Shown here: positions 1 to 8,164 of the stretch, in pieces
Layout of the letters: the number at the start of each line of letters is the position of its first letter
Position numbering within the stretch: the stretch's first letter is position 1
Origin: Verrucomicrobiota bacterium
GTDB taxonomy: Bacteria > Verrucomicrobiota > Verrucomicrobiia > Opitutales > Opitutaceae
Length of the DNA: 46,522 bases
Direction of reading: 5' to 3'
Assembly (NCBI GenBank): GCA_963205455.1
Contig: CAUJJL010000120.1
Coordinates: 1-46,522 of the forward strand
Position numbers and translations under genes: made by a program
Notes under the pieces: model-generated
Seen by the model: only the letters and a program-made list of their open reading frames with translations
Told to the model about the DNA's origin: nothing
The model's database searches: none

Positions 1-201
1 GCGCCGGCGCTCGTCCTCGTCCTCAACCATCCCTCCGGTGACCCGGCCCCCAGCGCGGCCGACGTTCAGATCACGCGCGTGCTCCGGGAAGCCGCCAAGA
101 TCATCGACATTGAACTCACCGACCACGTCATCGTCGGCGACAAGCAAGCCGACCCGCAAGGCGTCGGGCATTATTCCTTCCGCGCCGCGGGTCTCTTGTG
201 A
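1..201 (+). CDS. radC: RadC-family JAB/MPN protein, C-terminal end (5' cut by window)
   Basis: The first 66 codons give the end of a RadC-type JAB/MPN domain: a NHPSGDPAPSAAD stretch, then ITRVLREAAKIIDIEL, then DHVIVGD and a final SFRAAGLL. RadC proteins are widespread and were named for DNA repair, but their biochemical role is unsettled; the fold resembles zinc-dependent JAMM proteases. In the family the zinc motif normally reads HNHPSG; here the first histidine is leucine (codon ctc at 22-24), so one of the expected zinc ligands is missing. The rest of the gene lies outside the window, so full length and start cannot be judged. The family call is firm; whether this copy is active is doubtful. 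Confidence 0.85.
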   Translation, partial: APALVLVLNHPSGDPAPSAADVQITRVLREAAKIIDIELTDHVIVGDKQADPQGVGHYSFRAAGLL

Positions 202-299
202 GGGCCGCTTTTCGCTGCGCTCCACGTCACCGGCAAGCATCGACGCACCATGACGAATCTATTCTTACTGGCATTCTTACTTCACGGTCGCCTGAAATA

Positions 300-334
300 C
301 AAAACCCCGCAACTCGCTAGAGCTACAGGGTTTT
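300..334 (-). terminator. Hairpin downstream of tRNA-Glu
   Basis: AAAACCC and GGGTTTT form a 7-bp stem around a loop that can itself pair (CTC-GCTA-GAG). On the minus strand the stem ends in a T run a few bases after the tRNA-Glu CCA end, as expected for an intrinsic terminator. The symmetric A/T arms could also stop transcription coming from radC on the plus strand. Confidence 0.6.
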
Positions 335-340
335 GAAAGT

Positions 341-417
341 TGGCGTCCCCACGGGGATTCGAACCCCGGTTCTCACCGTGAAAGGGTGGTGTCCTAACCG
401 GGCTAGACGATGGGGAC
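341..417 (-). tRNA. tRNA-Glu (anticodon TTC)
   Basis: Read on the minus strand, the sequence starts GTCCCCATCGTCTAGCCCGG and has a 7-bp acceptor stem (GTCCCCA/TGGGGAC), an anticodon arm with loop CTTTCAC (anticodon TTC), a T arm containing GGTTCGAATCC, discriminator G and an encoded CCA. All cloverleaf arms pair. It reads GAA and GAG codons. It lies alone between radC and purC and is followed by a hairpin terminator. Confidence 0.95.
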
Positions 418-437
418 GCAAAAGAACAAGGGGCAGG

Positions 438-465
438 ACGGTAGGTTCCCGGGCATCTTGTGCAA
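438..465 (-). promoter_or_regulatory. Candidate sigma-70 promoter for tRNA-Glu
   Basis: On the minus strand TTGCAC (460-465) and TACCGT (438-443) are separated by 16 bases and lie about 20 bases upstream of the tRNA 5' end. The -35 box is good and the -10 box is mediocre. The rest of 418-590 shows no gene. Confidence 0.35.
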
Positions 466-590
466 GTACCTTTTTGAGATTCCCGTCTGGCGCAAATTTG
501 GGGCAATTCCTGGAATTTTGGCGGCAAACGTTAGGTTTGCCGTGGTTCACACTTCCGTTGTGACGGCATTCGCTGGCAGTCTGGTTTCGC

Positions 591-1502
591 ATGAGGTTCG
601 CCGAAATCGCTGAGTCGCTGCCTTCCGTCGCTGTCGTTTCCTGTCAGGGGCTTCCGTTCCCCTTGCTCGGCTCGGGCAAGGTGCGCGAGATCTATGACTT
701 GGGCGATGCCTTGCTGCTGGTGGCAACGGACCGGCTGTCCGCCTTCGATGTCATCCTGCCCGATGGCATCCCGGGCAAGGGCATCCTGCTAACGCAATTG
801 AGTCTGTGGTGGTTCAGCCAAACGAGCGATCTGATCGCCAATCACCTGCTGCCTGACCAGGAGCAGGAATTCAGTCGCCGGGGAATTCACGACCGGGACC
901 TGCGGCTTCGCAGCATGGTGGTGCGCAAGCTTAAGCCGCTCGCGATCGAGTGCGTGGTCCGGGGCTATCTCGCAGGCAGCGGCTGGTCAGCCTACCAGAA
1001 GACAGGAATGGTCTGCGGACATCGGCTGCCGGCCGGGTTGCGTCAGGCGGACCGGCTCCCCGAACCGATTTTCACGCCAACGACCAAGGCGCCGAAGGGG
1101 AAACACGATGAGCCGATCACGGACGATCAGGGTAGGACGATCGTGGGCGCTGAGCTCTACGAGTCTGTCAAGGCGACGAGTCTGTCGCTTTATCGTCGCG
1201 GACACGATCGTGCAAAAAATGCAGGCATGATCCTTGCCGACACGAAGTTCGAATTCGGAACCGATGCGCATGGAAAACTCGTCCTGATCGACGAGGTGCT
1301 CACACCCGACTCCTCGCGTTACTGGCCCGCGGAAAGCTATGCGCCCGATCAGTCACCGCCGAGCTACGACAAGCAGTTTGTGCGCGATCATCTTCTGTCC
1401 GTGAAATGGAATCAGCAGCCACCCGCGCCGAGCTTGCCAGCGGATGTGATCCGCCACACGCGCGACAAATACCTCGCCGCCTTGCGGAATCTCATGGGGT
1501 AG
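591..1502 (+). CDS. purC: Phosphoribosylaminoimidazole-succinocarboxamide synthase
   Basis: SAICAR synthase, the cytoplasmic purine-biosynthesis enzyme that joins CAIR and aspartate using ATP. The 303-residue product shows the family landmarks: GSGKVREIYDLGD near residue 26, then ATDRLSAFDVILPDGIPGKG, later the ECVVRGYLAGSGW segment, TPTTKAPKGKHDEPI and LIDEVLTPDSSRYWP near the end. The length fits the longer PurC subgroup of about 300 residues. The ATG at 591 is the first in frame; a few unaligned residues precede the conserved core, so an internal start is possible but nothing better is visible. It stands alone, with no other pur gene beside it. Confidence 0.95.
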   Translation: MRFAEIAESLPSVAVVSCQGLPFPLLGSGKVREIYDLGDALLLVATDRLSAFDVILPDGIPGKGILLTQLSLWWFSQTSDLIANHLLPDQEQEFSRRGIHDRDLRLRSMVVRKLKPLAIECVVRGYLAGSGWSAYQKTGMVCGHRLPAGLRQADRLPEPIFTPTTKAPKGKHDEPITDDQGRTIVGAELYESVKATSLSLYRRGHDRAKNAGMILADTKFEFGTDAHGKLVLIDEVLTPDSSRYWPAESYAPDQSPPSYDKQFVRDHLLSVKWNQQPPAPSLPADVIRHTRDKYLAALRNLMG

Positions 1503-1520
1503 GGGGCGTAGGACTGAATT

Positions 1521-1672
1521 CGGAGATCAGAGATCAGCGGTCGGAGGTCGGAGATCAGCGGTCAGACGGGAGGGGCCCGCTTCGTCGTGACCTGGATCGG
1601 CGGCTGGGGGCTGAAGTCAGAGACCGGAGGTAGGGGGGCAGAGGTCGGAGATCAGGGATCAGAGGGCAGAAG
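1521..1672. repeat. Degenerate short-repeat region (GGAGATCAG / GGAGGTCGGAG units)
   Basis: The gap between purC and the HDOD gene is filled with imperfect repeats of about 9-16 bases. GAGGTCGGAGATCAG appears at 1544-1558 and again at 1641-1655, with further variants of AGATCAG and CGGTCAG around 1521-1565 and 1616-1672. The pattern has no coding character and no terminator-like T run. It resembles a slippage-prone or dispersed intergenic repeat; other copies in the genome cannot be checked here. Confidence 0.6.
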
Positions 1673-1685
1673 TTGGCGCGGCTTG

Positions 1686-2558
1686 TCACGCGGCGCGGAG
1701 CATGCCTTGGAGGCGTTCGGAGATTCGTTTTGTGCGTTCGATGTGGGCCTGCGCTTCCTTTAGGGTAAGACCTGCCTGGAGAAGCACATCGTCGCTCAGC
1801 GCCCAGGCGTGGCGCTCGATGGCGAGTCCTTTTCCGATTTCCTGTGTTATCCAGCAGGCGACGTGAAGGAGGGCGGTGATGCGCAGGCGATTGGGGTCGC
1901 CCGCGGGGGCGAAATGGTAGCGAATCGGTTCGATCAGGCTCTCCGAAAATCCCCACAGGTGGAACAATCGATCTACGGCCTCGGTACTGGTCGTGCCAAA
2001 GGTATTGAACTCCCACGCTGCGACGAGCGCGGCCGTCGGATGTACGCCGCTGCCGACAGCGCAACCTTCCTCCGTCGCGACACCCTGAAGCAGCAGGCGG
2101 CCCACGGGGCGAAGCAATCCCAGCGTGTACCCGGTGCTGCCGTCGTCACCTGCGGCAGCAGCCATGGCCTCCATTGCAACGGCGGTGGTGACCGAGTTTT
2201 CCCAGAGTTCCTCGCAGGAGACGCCGTAAACCGGAAGGCCAACCGAGTAGAGCTGGCAGGCCATCGCGGCACCGACGAGCCGGTAGACCTCATAGAGACC
2301 GATGCGGTCAATCGCCTCGTCGAGGCTCTCAATGTGGGTGCCCCGCGAAAATTGGGCGCTGTTGCTGATACGCAGTACACGCGCGCTGAGGACCGCATCG
2401 AGCCGCACAACCGAAACGATCGCATCGACGCTGACGTCGGGATCCTTCATGGCGGCGCTCAAGCGTTGGAATACCCGCGGAGCCGCGGAAAGTTTGGATG
2501 CGGCGGCAGCGAGCCGGGCGTCGGATATGGATTTTGCAGCCATGCGCGGCAGGAACAT
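1686..2558 (-). CDS. HDOD-domain protein (predicted signalling output protein)
   Basis: A 290-residue protein dominated by one HDOD domain (about residues 20-220), a degenerate relative of HD phosphohydrolases common in bacterial signalling proteins. Visible landmarks are LSAAPRVFQRLSAAMKDPDVSVDAI, then SARVLRISNSAQFSR, SLDEAIDRIGLYEVYRLV, and a later TLGLLRPVGRLLL where true HD proteins have a metal-binding His-Asp pair. No receiver, GGDEF or EAL domain is attached. ATG at 2558 is used; ATG at 2543 is a close alternative, and neither has a clear ribosome-binding site. Its target is unknown. It follows cinA on the same strand but is separated from it by 184 bp containing a hairpin. Confidence 0.8.
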   Translation of the reverse strand: MFLPRMAAKSISDARLAAAASKLSAAPRVFQRLSAAMKDPDVSVDAIVSVVRLDAVLSARVLRISNSAQFSRGTHIESLDEAIDRIGLYEVYRLVGAAMACQLYSVGLPVYGVSCEELWENSVTTAVAMEAMAAAAGDDGSTGYTLGLLRPVGRLLLQGVATEEGCAVGSGVHPTAALVAAWEFNTFGTTSTEAVDRLFHLWGFSESLIEPIRYHFAPAGDPNRLRITALLHVACWITQEIGKGLAIERHAWALSDDVLLQAGLTLKEAQAHIERTKRISERLQGMLRAA

Positions 2559-2633
2559 TCAATCGGATTTCGAAGCGGTAAACTTTACTCTCTTTTTTCC
2601 AAACTACGACGACCGCTGTGAATTGGAGTCACC

Positions 2634-2654
2634 GGGTGGAATATTTTTCCACCC
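2634..2654. terminator. Perfect 8-bp hairpin with T-rich loop between cinA and the HDOD gene
   Basis: GGGTGGAA and TTCCACCC pair perfectly around the loop TATTT. It lies about 90 bases past the cinA stop on the minus strand. It lacks a T run after the stem, so it may be a weak or factor-dependent terminator, or a protein-binding palindrome upstream of the HDOD gene. Confidence 0.35.
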
Positions 2655-2742
2655 CCATGCAGGAGGATGTCGATCCCTGAATATTCAGCCCGACCTCGAC
2701 GCGCACTCAAAGTGCAATTGCGTCCGAATGTACTTCCCGAGG

Positions 2743-4059
2743 TTATCCGTGAACTCGGGAGATGGCAGGGGCTGCGGCGGTTGCTGGTCGAACCGTAGTC
2801 CGCGACTGATGGAGCTCCCTCCGCAGCCAGTCCAGCGCGGCATTGACCGCACGGACCTTGATCGTTGCGCGGGGACCCGGATAGGAGAGTTTTCGGCTCC
2901 ACACGCCGTGCGGCGAATAGAGCGACATGAAGATGGTCCCGATCGGATTGGCCTCGTGCCCGCACGTGGGACTCGCGAAGCCGGTGATCGCAAGCGCGTA
3001 GTCGGCACCGAGCCGCTCTGCGGCGCCGGTCGCCATGGCCACGGCGCTTTCGGCGGAAACTGCGCCATGCTGGGAGAGGATTTCCTCGGGTACATCGAGG
3101 AGCTGCATCCGCGATTCGTTGGAGTAGCAGACGCATCCGCCGGCGAAAAATTTGCAGGCTCCGTGCAGTTCGGTGAACGCGTTTGCGAGCAGGCCGCCGG
3201 TGGCGGCTTCGGCGACCGCGATCGTGAGATCCTGTGCGCGCAGGAGGTCGGCACAGATGCGCGCGAGAGGGTCATTGCCGTAGCACACGAAGTCGTCACC
3301 CAGCAGGGAGGCGCACTCGGCAGCGATCTCCTGAAGCTGTGTATCCGAAAGGCCATTACCGCTTGCACTGAGCCGGCAGTCGACGTGTCCCTGGTGCGCG
3401 CAGAACGCGACCGTGAGGGTTTCCCCCAGGCGGTCGAAGACAGGTTGCAGGCGGGTCTCGAGAGAACTCTCGCCGATGCCTGCCGTGCGCAATTGAATGT
3501 AGGCCTCATGATCGCGAACGTATCCGAGCGCGGCGAGTCGCGGGAGGACCTGCTCCACGAACATGGGCTGCAGTTCATTGGGCGGGCCCGGGAGCATGCA
3601 GAGCACCTTGCCATCCTGCTCCACCCAGAGCCCGGGAGCGGTGCCGTTCGCATTGGGCAGCACGCTGCCGTTCGCGAAACGATAGGCCTGCTTGAGATTG
3701 TTGGGCGTCATCGGACGACCGAGCTGGGAAAACCTTCCGGCGATCGCAGCTTCTATCGCTGGGTCGAAGACCAGGGCCTGGCCCAGCACCTCCGCGATGA
3801 CCTCGCGGGTGCGGTCATCGCAGGTCGGCCCGAGCCCGCCCGTGGTGATGACCACGTCGGCGGCTGCCCAGCTTTCGCGAAACTGTCGCGCAATGGCGCC
3901 GGCTTCGTCCGTCACCGTGACATTGCGGGCCAGCATCATGCCGTGGCGGCCGAGTTGCGCACCGACAAACGTGAGGTGGCTGTTGGTCGTGAGACCGAGC
4001 AGCAACTCATCGCCCAGGGTGAGGAGTTCAATATGACGCGGAGAATTGGGAGAAATCAC
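2743..4059 (-). CDS. cinA: CinA-family protein (MoCF-like domain plus PncC-type domain)
   Basis: A 438-residue two-domain CinA protein. The N-terminal molybdopterin-binding-like (COG1058) half shows GDELLLG near the start, TTGGLGPTCDDRTREVIAEV and the LPGPPNELQPMF segment. The C-terminal half matches the NMN deamidase (PncC) fold, with TGGLLANAFTEL, YSNESRMQLLDV and the ALAITGFASP region. In active deamidases the domain begins with an ESxTGG motif; here it reads EAATGG, so the conserved serine is alanine. GTG at 4059 is chosen because homology begins at once after it; the frame stays open upstream into uvrC antisense without family similarity. It is divergent from uvrC with 60 bp between starts. 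The family is certain; deamidase activity is uncertain. Confidence 0.88.
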   Translation of the reverse strand: MISPNSPRHIELLTLGDELLLGLTTNSHLTFVGAQLGRHGMMLARNVTVTDEAGAIARQFRESWAAADVVITTGGLGPTCDDRTREVIAEVLGQALVFDPAIEAAIAGRFSQLGRPMTPNNLKQAYRFANGSVLPNANGTAPGLWVEQDGKVLCMLPGPPNELQPMFVEQVLPRLAALGYVRDHEAYIQLRTAGIGESSLETRLQPVFDRLGETLTVAFCAHQGHVDCRLSASGNGLSDTQLQEIAAECASLLGDDFVCYGNDPLARICADLLRAQDLTIAVAEAATGGLLANAFTELHGACKFFAGGCVCYSNESRMQLLDVPEEILSQHGAVSAESAVAMATGAAERLGADYALAITGFASPTCGHEANPIGTIFMSLYSPHGVWSRKLSYPGPRATIKVRAVNAALDWLRRELHQSRTTVRPATAAAPAISRVHG

Positions 4060-4119
4060 AAGGTCAGTGAGAGATGATTCGCAACCAGCGAGGCGGGAAC
4101 GTAAGCCAAGACCGTAAAA

Positions 4120-5778
4120 ATGCGAGCCAGCGAAAAGGATAACCATGAATCGCCGCCTTCCCTGAAGGAAAAGGTGAGGCATTTGCCGGATCGGCCGGGC
4201 GTTTACCTGATGAAGGATCGGCTGGGTCGGATCATCTACGTTGGAAAAGCCAAAAGTCTGAAAAAGCGGGTTTCCTCGTATTTCACCCCTTCGCGATCGA
4301 TGGCCGCACATCCGAAGATCCGGGCTTTGATTGAAACGATTGCGGATTTTGAAACGCTGGAGGTGAAGTCGGAGCCCGAAGCGCTGCTGCTCGAAGGGCG
4401 GTTGATCAAACAATGGCGGCCCCGCTACAACACGGACTTCACGGACGACAAGCGCTTTCTTCTTGTGCGCGTCGACATGTCCGAGGAGGTGCCGAGGATC
4501 CGTCTGACGCGGATCCGGAAGGACGATCGCTCGCGGTACTTCGGACCGTTTGCGCACTCGGGTCTTCTGCGTAAGACCCTTGCCCAGATGCGGCGTCAGT
4601 TCGGCGTGATGCTGGGGGATGCCACGCCCCGGAAACTGCCGGATGGGACCTGGCAGCTCTACGACGACGTGCGGCAGGAGCTCTATGGTTTTCAGAATGT
4701 CACGACAGCGGAGGAGTATCGTCGCCGGGTGGAGGACGCGTGTGTGTTTCTCGATGGCAAGTCGCGCGAGTGGCTCGAGTCATTGCGCGCAGAAATGAAC
4801 GGCGCCGCCGGGCGGCAGGAGTTTGAGAAGGCCGCCGAACTGCGCGACGTGGTTTTTGCCCTGGAGAAGACCCTTGAGAAAACGCGCAAGTTCGAGCGCG
4901 ACCATCCGCTCGTGTCGACGGATGCCGCGGCTCTGACGTCCCTGGGCGAGGTGCTGGGTCTGCGTGCTCCGCCGCGCACCATCGAGTGCTTCGACATCTC
5001 GCACATATCCGGGACGTACGTGGTCGCCTCGATGGTGCATTTCGCGGGCGGCAGGCCGGACAAGAACCACTATCGCCGCTTCCAGATCAAGAGCTTCATC
5101 GGCAACGATGATTTCCGCGCGATGGAGGAGGTGGTCGGGCGCAGGTACCGGCGCCTGAGGAACGAATCCAGGCCGATGCCTGATCTGGTGGTGATCGACG
5201 GCGGCCTCGGGCAGATCGGTGCCGCGCTGAAGGCGTTTCTGGCGTTGGATCTCGAACCGCCGCCCCTGATCGGCCTCGCCAAAAAACATGAGACGATCAT
5301 TTTTCCCGACGGGCGAGCACCGCTGAATCTACCGCTCAACTCGCCCGCACTGAATCTGCTCCAGCGCGTGCGTGATGAGGCGCATCGTTTCGCAAATACC
5401 TACAATGCGGATTTGCGATCGAGGAAACTGCGCGAGAGCCGACTCGATGATTTTGCCGGGCTCGGTGACGTGCGTCGTGCGGCGCTGTTCGAGCATTTTG
5501 GCGACTACGACCGGCTGCGTGCGGCCAGTGCGGCGGAAATCCGTGAGGTGCCCGGATTTGGACCGAAGCTCGCGATCGAGCTTTATGAATTTCTCCATCG
5601 CCGCGCACCGACGCCGGAAGATGCGAGCGCGGAAAGCATGGCGGCAGAGGACGCAGATTCTCCCTCGGCGAATGAGCGGGCCAAGGCGTCAGCGCTTGAG
5701 TCGGACAAACCTGTCGAACCATCGGGCAGGCAGAAGCCAGCGAAGAAAGAGGAAGACCCTGGCGTGAGCCGGGCCTGA
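4120..5778 (+). CDS. uvrC: Excinuclease ABC subunit C (UvrC), variant lacking the central cysteine cluster
   Basis: UvrC cuts DNA on both sides of a lesion during nucleotide excision repair with UvrA and UvrB. Domains in order: GIY-YIG nuclease (PGVYLMKDRLGRIIYVGKAKS, about residues 24-105), a UVR motif (QEFEKAAELRDVVFALE, about 225-260), the RNase H-like second nuclease (ECFDISHISG, then DLVVIDGG), and tandem helix-hairpin-helix motifs (about 445-505). At 552 residues it is shorter than usual (about 600). The segment between the first nuclease and the UVR motif, where typical UvrCs have four cysteines that bind an iron-sulfur cluster, has no cysteine here. The last 50 or so residues are a polar, low-complexity tail that overlaps the convergent dehydrogenase gene by about 90 bp. 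Confidence 0.92.
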   Translation: MRASEKDNHESPPSLKEKVRHLPDRPGVYLMKDRLGRIIYVGKAKSLKKRVSSYFTPSRSMAAHPKIRALIETIADFETLEVKSEPEALLLEGRLIKQWRPRYNTDFTDDKRFLLVRVDMSEEVPRIRLTRIRKDDRSRYFGPFAHSGLLRKTLAQMRRQFGVMLGDATPRKLPDGTWQLYDDVRQELYGFQNVTTAEEYRRRVEDACVFLDGKSREWLESLRAEMNGAAGRQEFEKAAELRDVVFALEKTLEKTRKFERDHPLVSTDAAALTSLGEVLGLRAPPRTIECFDISHISGTYVVASMVHFAGGRPDKNHYRRFQIKSFIGNDDFRAMEEVVGRRYRRLRNESRPMPDLVVIDGGLGQIGAALKAFLALDLEPPPLIGLAKKHETIIFPDGRAPLNLPLNSPALNLLQRVRDEAHRFANTYNADLRSRKLRESRLDDFAGLGDVRRAALFEHFGDYDRLRAASAAEIREVPGFGPKLAIELYEFLHRRAPTPEDASAESMAAEDADSPSANERAKASALESDKPVEPSGRQKPAKKEEDPGVSRA

Positions 5779-6531
5779 GTAGTGGGTGGACGGGCGCGCC
5801 GCCGTGAGCGCGCGTTCGACCAGGTGGGCGATGGCATCGGGCGGACGGGCGAAGCGGCGTTTGCGACTGTAGCCCTTTCTGTAGGCCTCCACGTAGGAGG
5901 CGTAGGGTCCAGAATCGTCCAGCGCGTCTGCCGAAGCTGCATTGGCGGCTTCAGCGAACTCGGACGCGATGTAACCGGGGCGGATCATCACCACATCGAT
6001 GCCGAAAGGCAGAAGTTCGCCACGGAGACCGTCCGTCAATGCCTCAAGCGCGTGTTTGGTGGAGTCGTAGACCGAGGACAGCGGGCGTGCGATGCGGCCG
6101 GCGACGGATCCGATGTTGATGATCCGCCCGCGACCTTGCGAGCGCAGGTGCGGGATGACGAGTTGGGTGAGGGCGATCAGGGAAAAGACATTGACCTCGA
6201 AATTCCGGCGGATCGCGTCGACTGCCACGCGTTCGAGCGGACCGCGCTGACCGTATCCGGCGTTGTTGACGAGTCCGTCGATGCGGCCGAAATGGGCGAG
6301 CGCCTCGTTGATCAAGCGTTCGCGGTCGGTGGCGAGAGTGATGTCCGCCGCGACAACAAGGATCCGTTGTCCCCCGGGATCCAGCTCCCGGGCGATCGAT
6401 TGGAGCCGATCCGCGCGCCTGGCCGTGAGCACCAGGCGTGCGCCGCCGTGTGCAAGCCGCCTGGCGGTCGCTTCCCCGATCCCGGAGGATGCGCCGGTGA
6501 CGAGGATCACTTGATCAGCAAGTGCGGGCAT
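5689..6531 (-). CDS. Short-chain dehydrogenase/reductase (SDR)
   Basis: A 280-residue classical SDR. The NAD(P)-binding motif TGASSGIG is at residues 12-19, the structural NNAGYG near 90, the catalytic serine in NIGSVAGRIA, and the catalytic Tyr/Lys in VYDSTKHAL. RRADRL after the second strand suggests NADPH preference. The C-terminus is hydrophobic and basic (VFLFLRWLLPARWFDRFV), which could touch the membrane. The ATG at 6531 starts directly on the conserved fold; longer in-frame extensions run antisense into the next gene and are rejected. The substrate is unknown. Its 3' end overlaps that of uvrC on the opposite strand. Confidence 0.9.
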   Translation of the reverse strand: MPALADQVILVTGASSGIGEATARRLAHGGARLVLTARRADRLQSIARELDPGGQRILVVAADITLATDRERLINEALAHFGRIDGLVNNAGYGQRGPLERVAVDAIRRNFEVNVFSLIALTQLVIPHLRSQGRGRIINIGSVAGRIARPLSSVYDSTKHALEALTDGLRGELLPFGIDVVMIRPGYIASEFAEAANAASADALDDSGPYASYVEAYRKGYSRKRRFARPPDAIAHLVERALTAARPSTHYSGPAHARVFLFLRWLLPARWFDRFVRLKR

Positions 6532-6669
6532 GGGCGGCAATGAGTCAGCGGGGGTTGGCGGAGGCGAGTGAAATTTGCGCGGGTAGGGGCGTGAAGTGGC
6601 GCGGCAGGCCCGTTGATCGGATCGAATCGGATTGAGATGTCGATGCGAGTTTGGCACCAAAGAAGCATC

Positions 6670-8163
6670 ATGCGCGCGATCGTTTTGAGTCTGGTGGCCC
6701 TCTGTTCCGCGACTGCCGTCCTTGCGGATGTGACGCTTGCGGGACTGTTTCAGGACAATCTCGTTTTCCAGCGGGATCGTCCGGTTCCGATCTGGGGGCG
6801 GGCTGATCCGGGAGAAAGGGTGACAGTTGCTTTCGCGGGACAGGAGGTGTCCACGAACACGCCCGCCGATGGGCGCTGGATCATCTACCTTGATCCGCTG
6901 GCGACGCAGAGCGAACCGGCGGAGATGATCGTTTCCGGAAACAACCGGCTGAGCGTGAAGAACATCCTCGTCGGTGAAGTGTGGCTGTGTTCCGGGCAGT
7001 CGAACATGGCGTGGGTTGTCAAGAATTCGGACAACGCGAAGGAGGAGATTGCCTCGGCGGAGATCCCGCAAATCCGCGTGTTCACGGTCGAGAAGGCGGT
7101 CTCCAAGGCACCGACGGATGTGCTCAACGGCTCATGGCTTCCCTCGAGCCCGTCCACCGCGGGCAATTTCACGGCGGTGGGTTATTTCTTTGCGCGCGAC
7201 CTGCACCGCAAACTCGGTGTCCCGATTGGCATCATTCACAGCAGTTGGGGAGGGACACCCGTTGAGGCGTGGATGAGTCCGGCCGCGCTTGCGAGCGATC
7301 CCGCGTTTGAGATCGTGTTCAAGCGATGGAAGGAGGCGATGGAGGCCTATCCGGAGAAGAAGGCGGCCTATGAGAAGGATCTGGCGGAATGGACTGCGGA
7401 GCAGACTGCCGCGAAAGCCACGGGCAAACCCTTCAGCAAGGCAAAGCCGCTGACTCCCCGCGATCCGGAGACCCGCGATCTGCCTGCGGGACTGTTCAAT
7501 GCCATGATCAATCCGGTGCTGCCGTATTCAATTCGCGGTGTTCTCTGGTATCAGGGTGAGAACAACGGTTCGCGGCCCACGGAGTATCACAAGCTCTTCG
7601 CGGCGATGATCACGTACTGGCGTGCGCATTTTGGCCAGGGGGATTTTCCCTTCTACTGGGTGCAGTTGGCGAATTTCAAGACGCCGAATGACTGGGCGCT
7701 TCTGCGCGAGGCACAGACGCAGACGCTGTCGCTGCCGGAGACGGGACAGGCCCTCGCGATCGACATCGGCAATCCCGATGACATTCATCCGCGCAACAAA
7801 CAGGAAGTGGCGCGACGGATCGCGCTGATCGCGAAAGCCAGGGTGTATGGCATTCCCGGCGACGACTCGGGGCCGATGTTTCAATCGGCGGAACGCGAGA
7901 AGAACGGCATCCGCGTGCGCTTCAGTCATGCCGTCACGGGCCTCATCGCGCGCGACCGCCCGCTGCAATCCTTCGAACTCGCGGGACGTGACAAGGTTTT
8001 CTGGCCTGCCCAGGCGGAGATCGACGGTGATACGGTGTTTGTGACGTCGAAGGATGTGAAGGAGCCGATCGAAGTCCGGTATGCCTGGAGCAGTTCCCCG
8101 ATTGCGAATCTCTACAATGGAGCCGGGCTCCCCGCGGTGCCCTTCCGAAGCGATGACTGGTGA
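6670..8163 (+). CDS. Secreted sialate O-acetylesterase family protein (SASA)
   Basis: A 497-residue protein of the SASA (formerly DUF303) esterase family, which removes O-acetyl groups from sugars such as sialic acids or plant glycans. A signal peptide (MRAIVLSLVALCSATAVLA) supports the ATG at 6670 rather than in-frame ATGs upstream. The nucleophile motif GQSNM places Ser111, SSWGGTPVEAWMSP carries the second conserved block, and DDIHP (370-374) supplies the Asp/His pair. A charged insertion rich in Lys and Ala lies around residues 220-270. There is no sialic-acid gene nearby, so a plant or algal glycan substrate is equally possible. The stop is almost adjacent to the end of the convergent metallopeptidase gene. 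Confidence 0.88.
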   Translation: MRAIVLSLVALCSATAVLADVTLAGLFQDNLVFQRDRPVPIWGRADPGERVTVAFAGQEVSTNTPADGRWIIYLDPLATQSEPAEMIVSGNNRLSVKNILVGEVWLCSGQSNMAWVVKNSDNAKEEIASAEIPQIRVFTVEKAVSKAPTDVLNGSWLPSSPSTAGNFTAVGYFFARDLHRKLGVPIGIIHSSWGGTPVEAWMSPAALASDPAFEIVFKRWKEAMEAYPEKKAAYEKDLAEWTAEQTAAKATGKPFSKAKPLTPRDPETRDLPAGLFNAMINPVLPYSIRGVLWYQGENNGSRPTEYHKLFAAMITYWRAHFGQGDFPFYWVQLANFKTPNDWALLREAQTQTLSLPETGQALAIDIGNPDDIHPRNKQEVARRIALIAKARVYGIPGDDSGPMFQSAEREKNGIRVRFSHAVTGLIARDRPLQSFELAGRDKVFWPAQAEIDGDTVFVTSKDVKEPIEVRYAWSSSPIANLYNGAGLPAVPFRSDDW

Positions 8164-8164
8164 G

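Noticed and set aside
1521..1672. CRISPR array
   Set aside because: Repeat units are 9-16 bases, imperfect and unevenly spaced, with no unique spacers and no cas genes in the window.
2302..4077. Long plus-strand open frame opposite cinA and the HDOD gene
   Set aside because: Antisense frame produced by high GC content; no family similarity, while the minus strand carries clear CinA and HDOD motifs.
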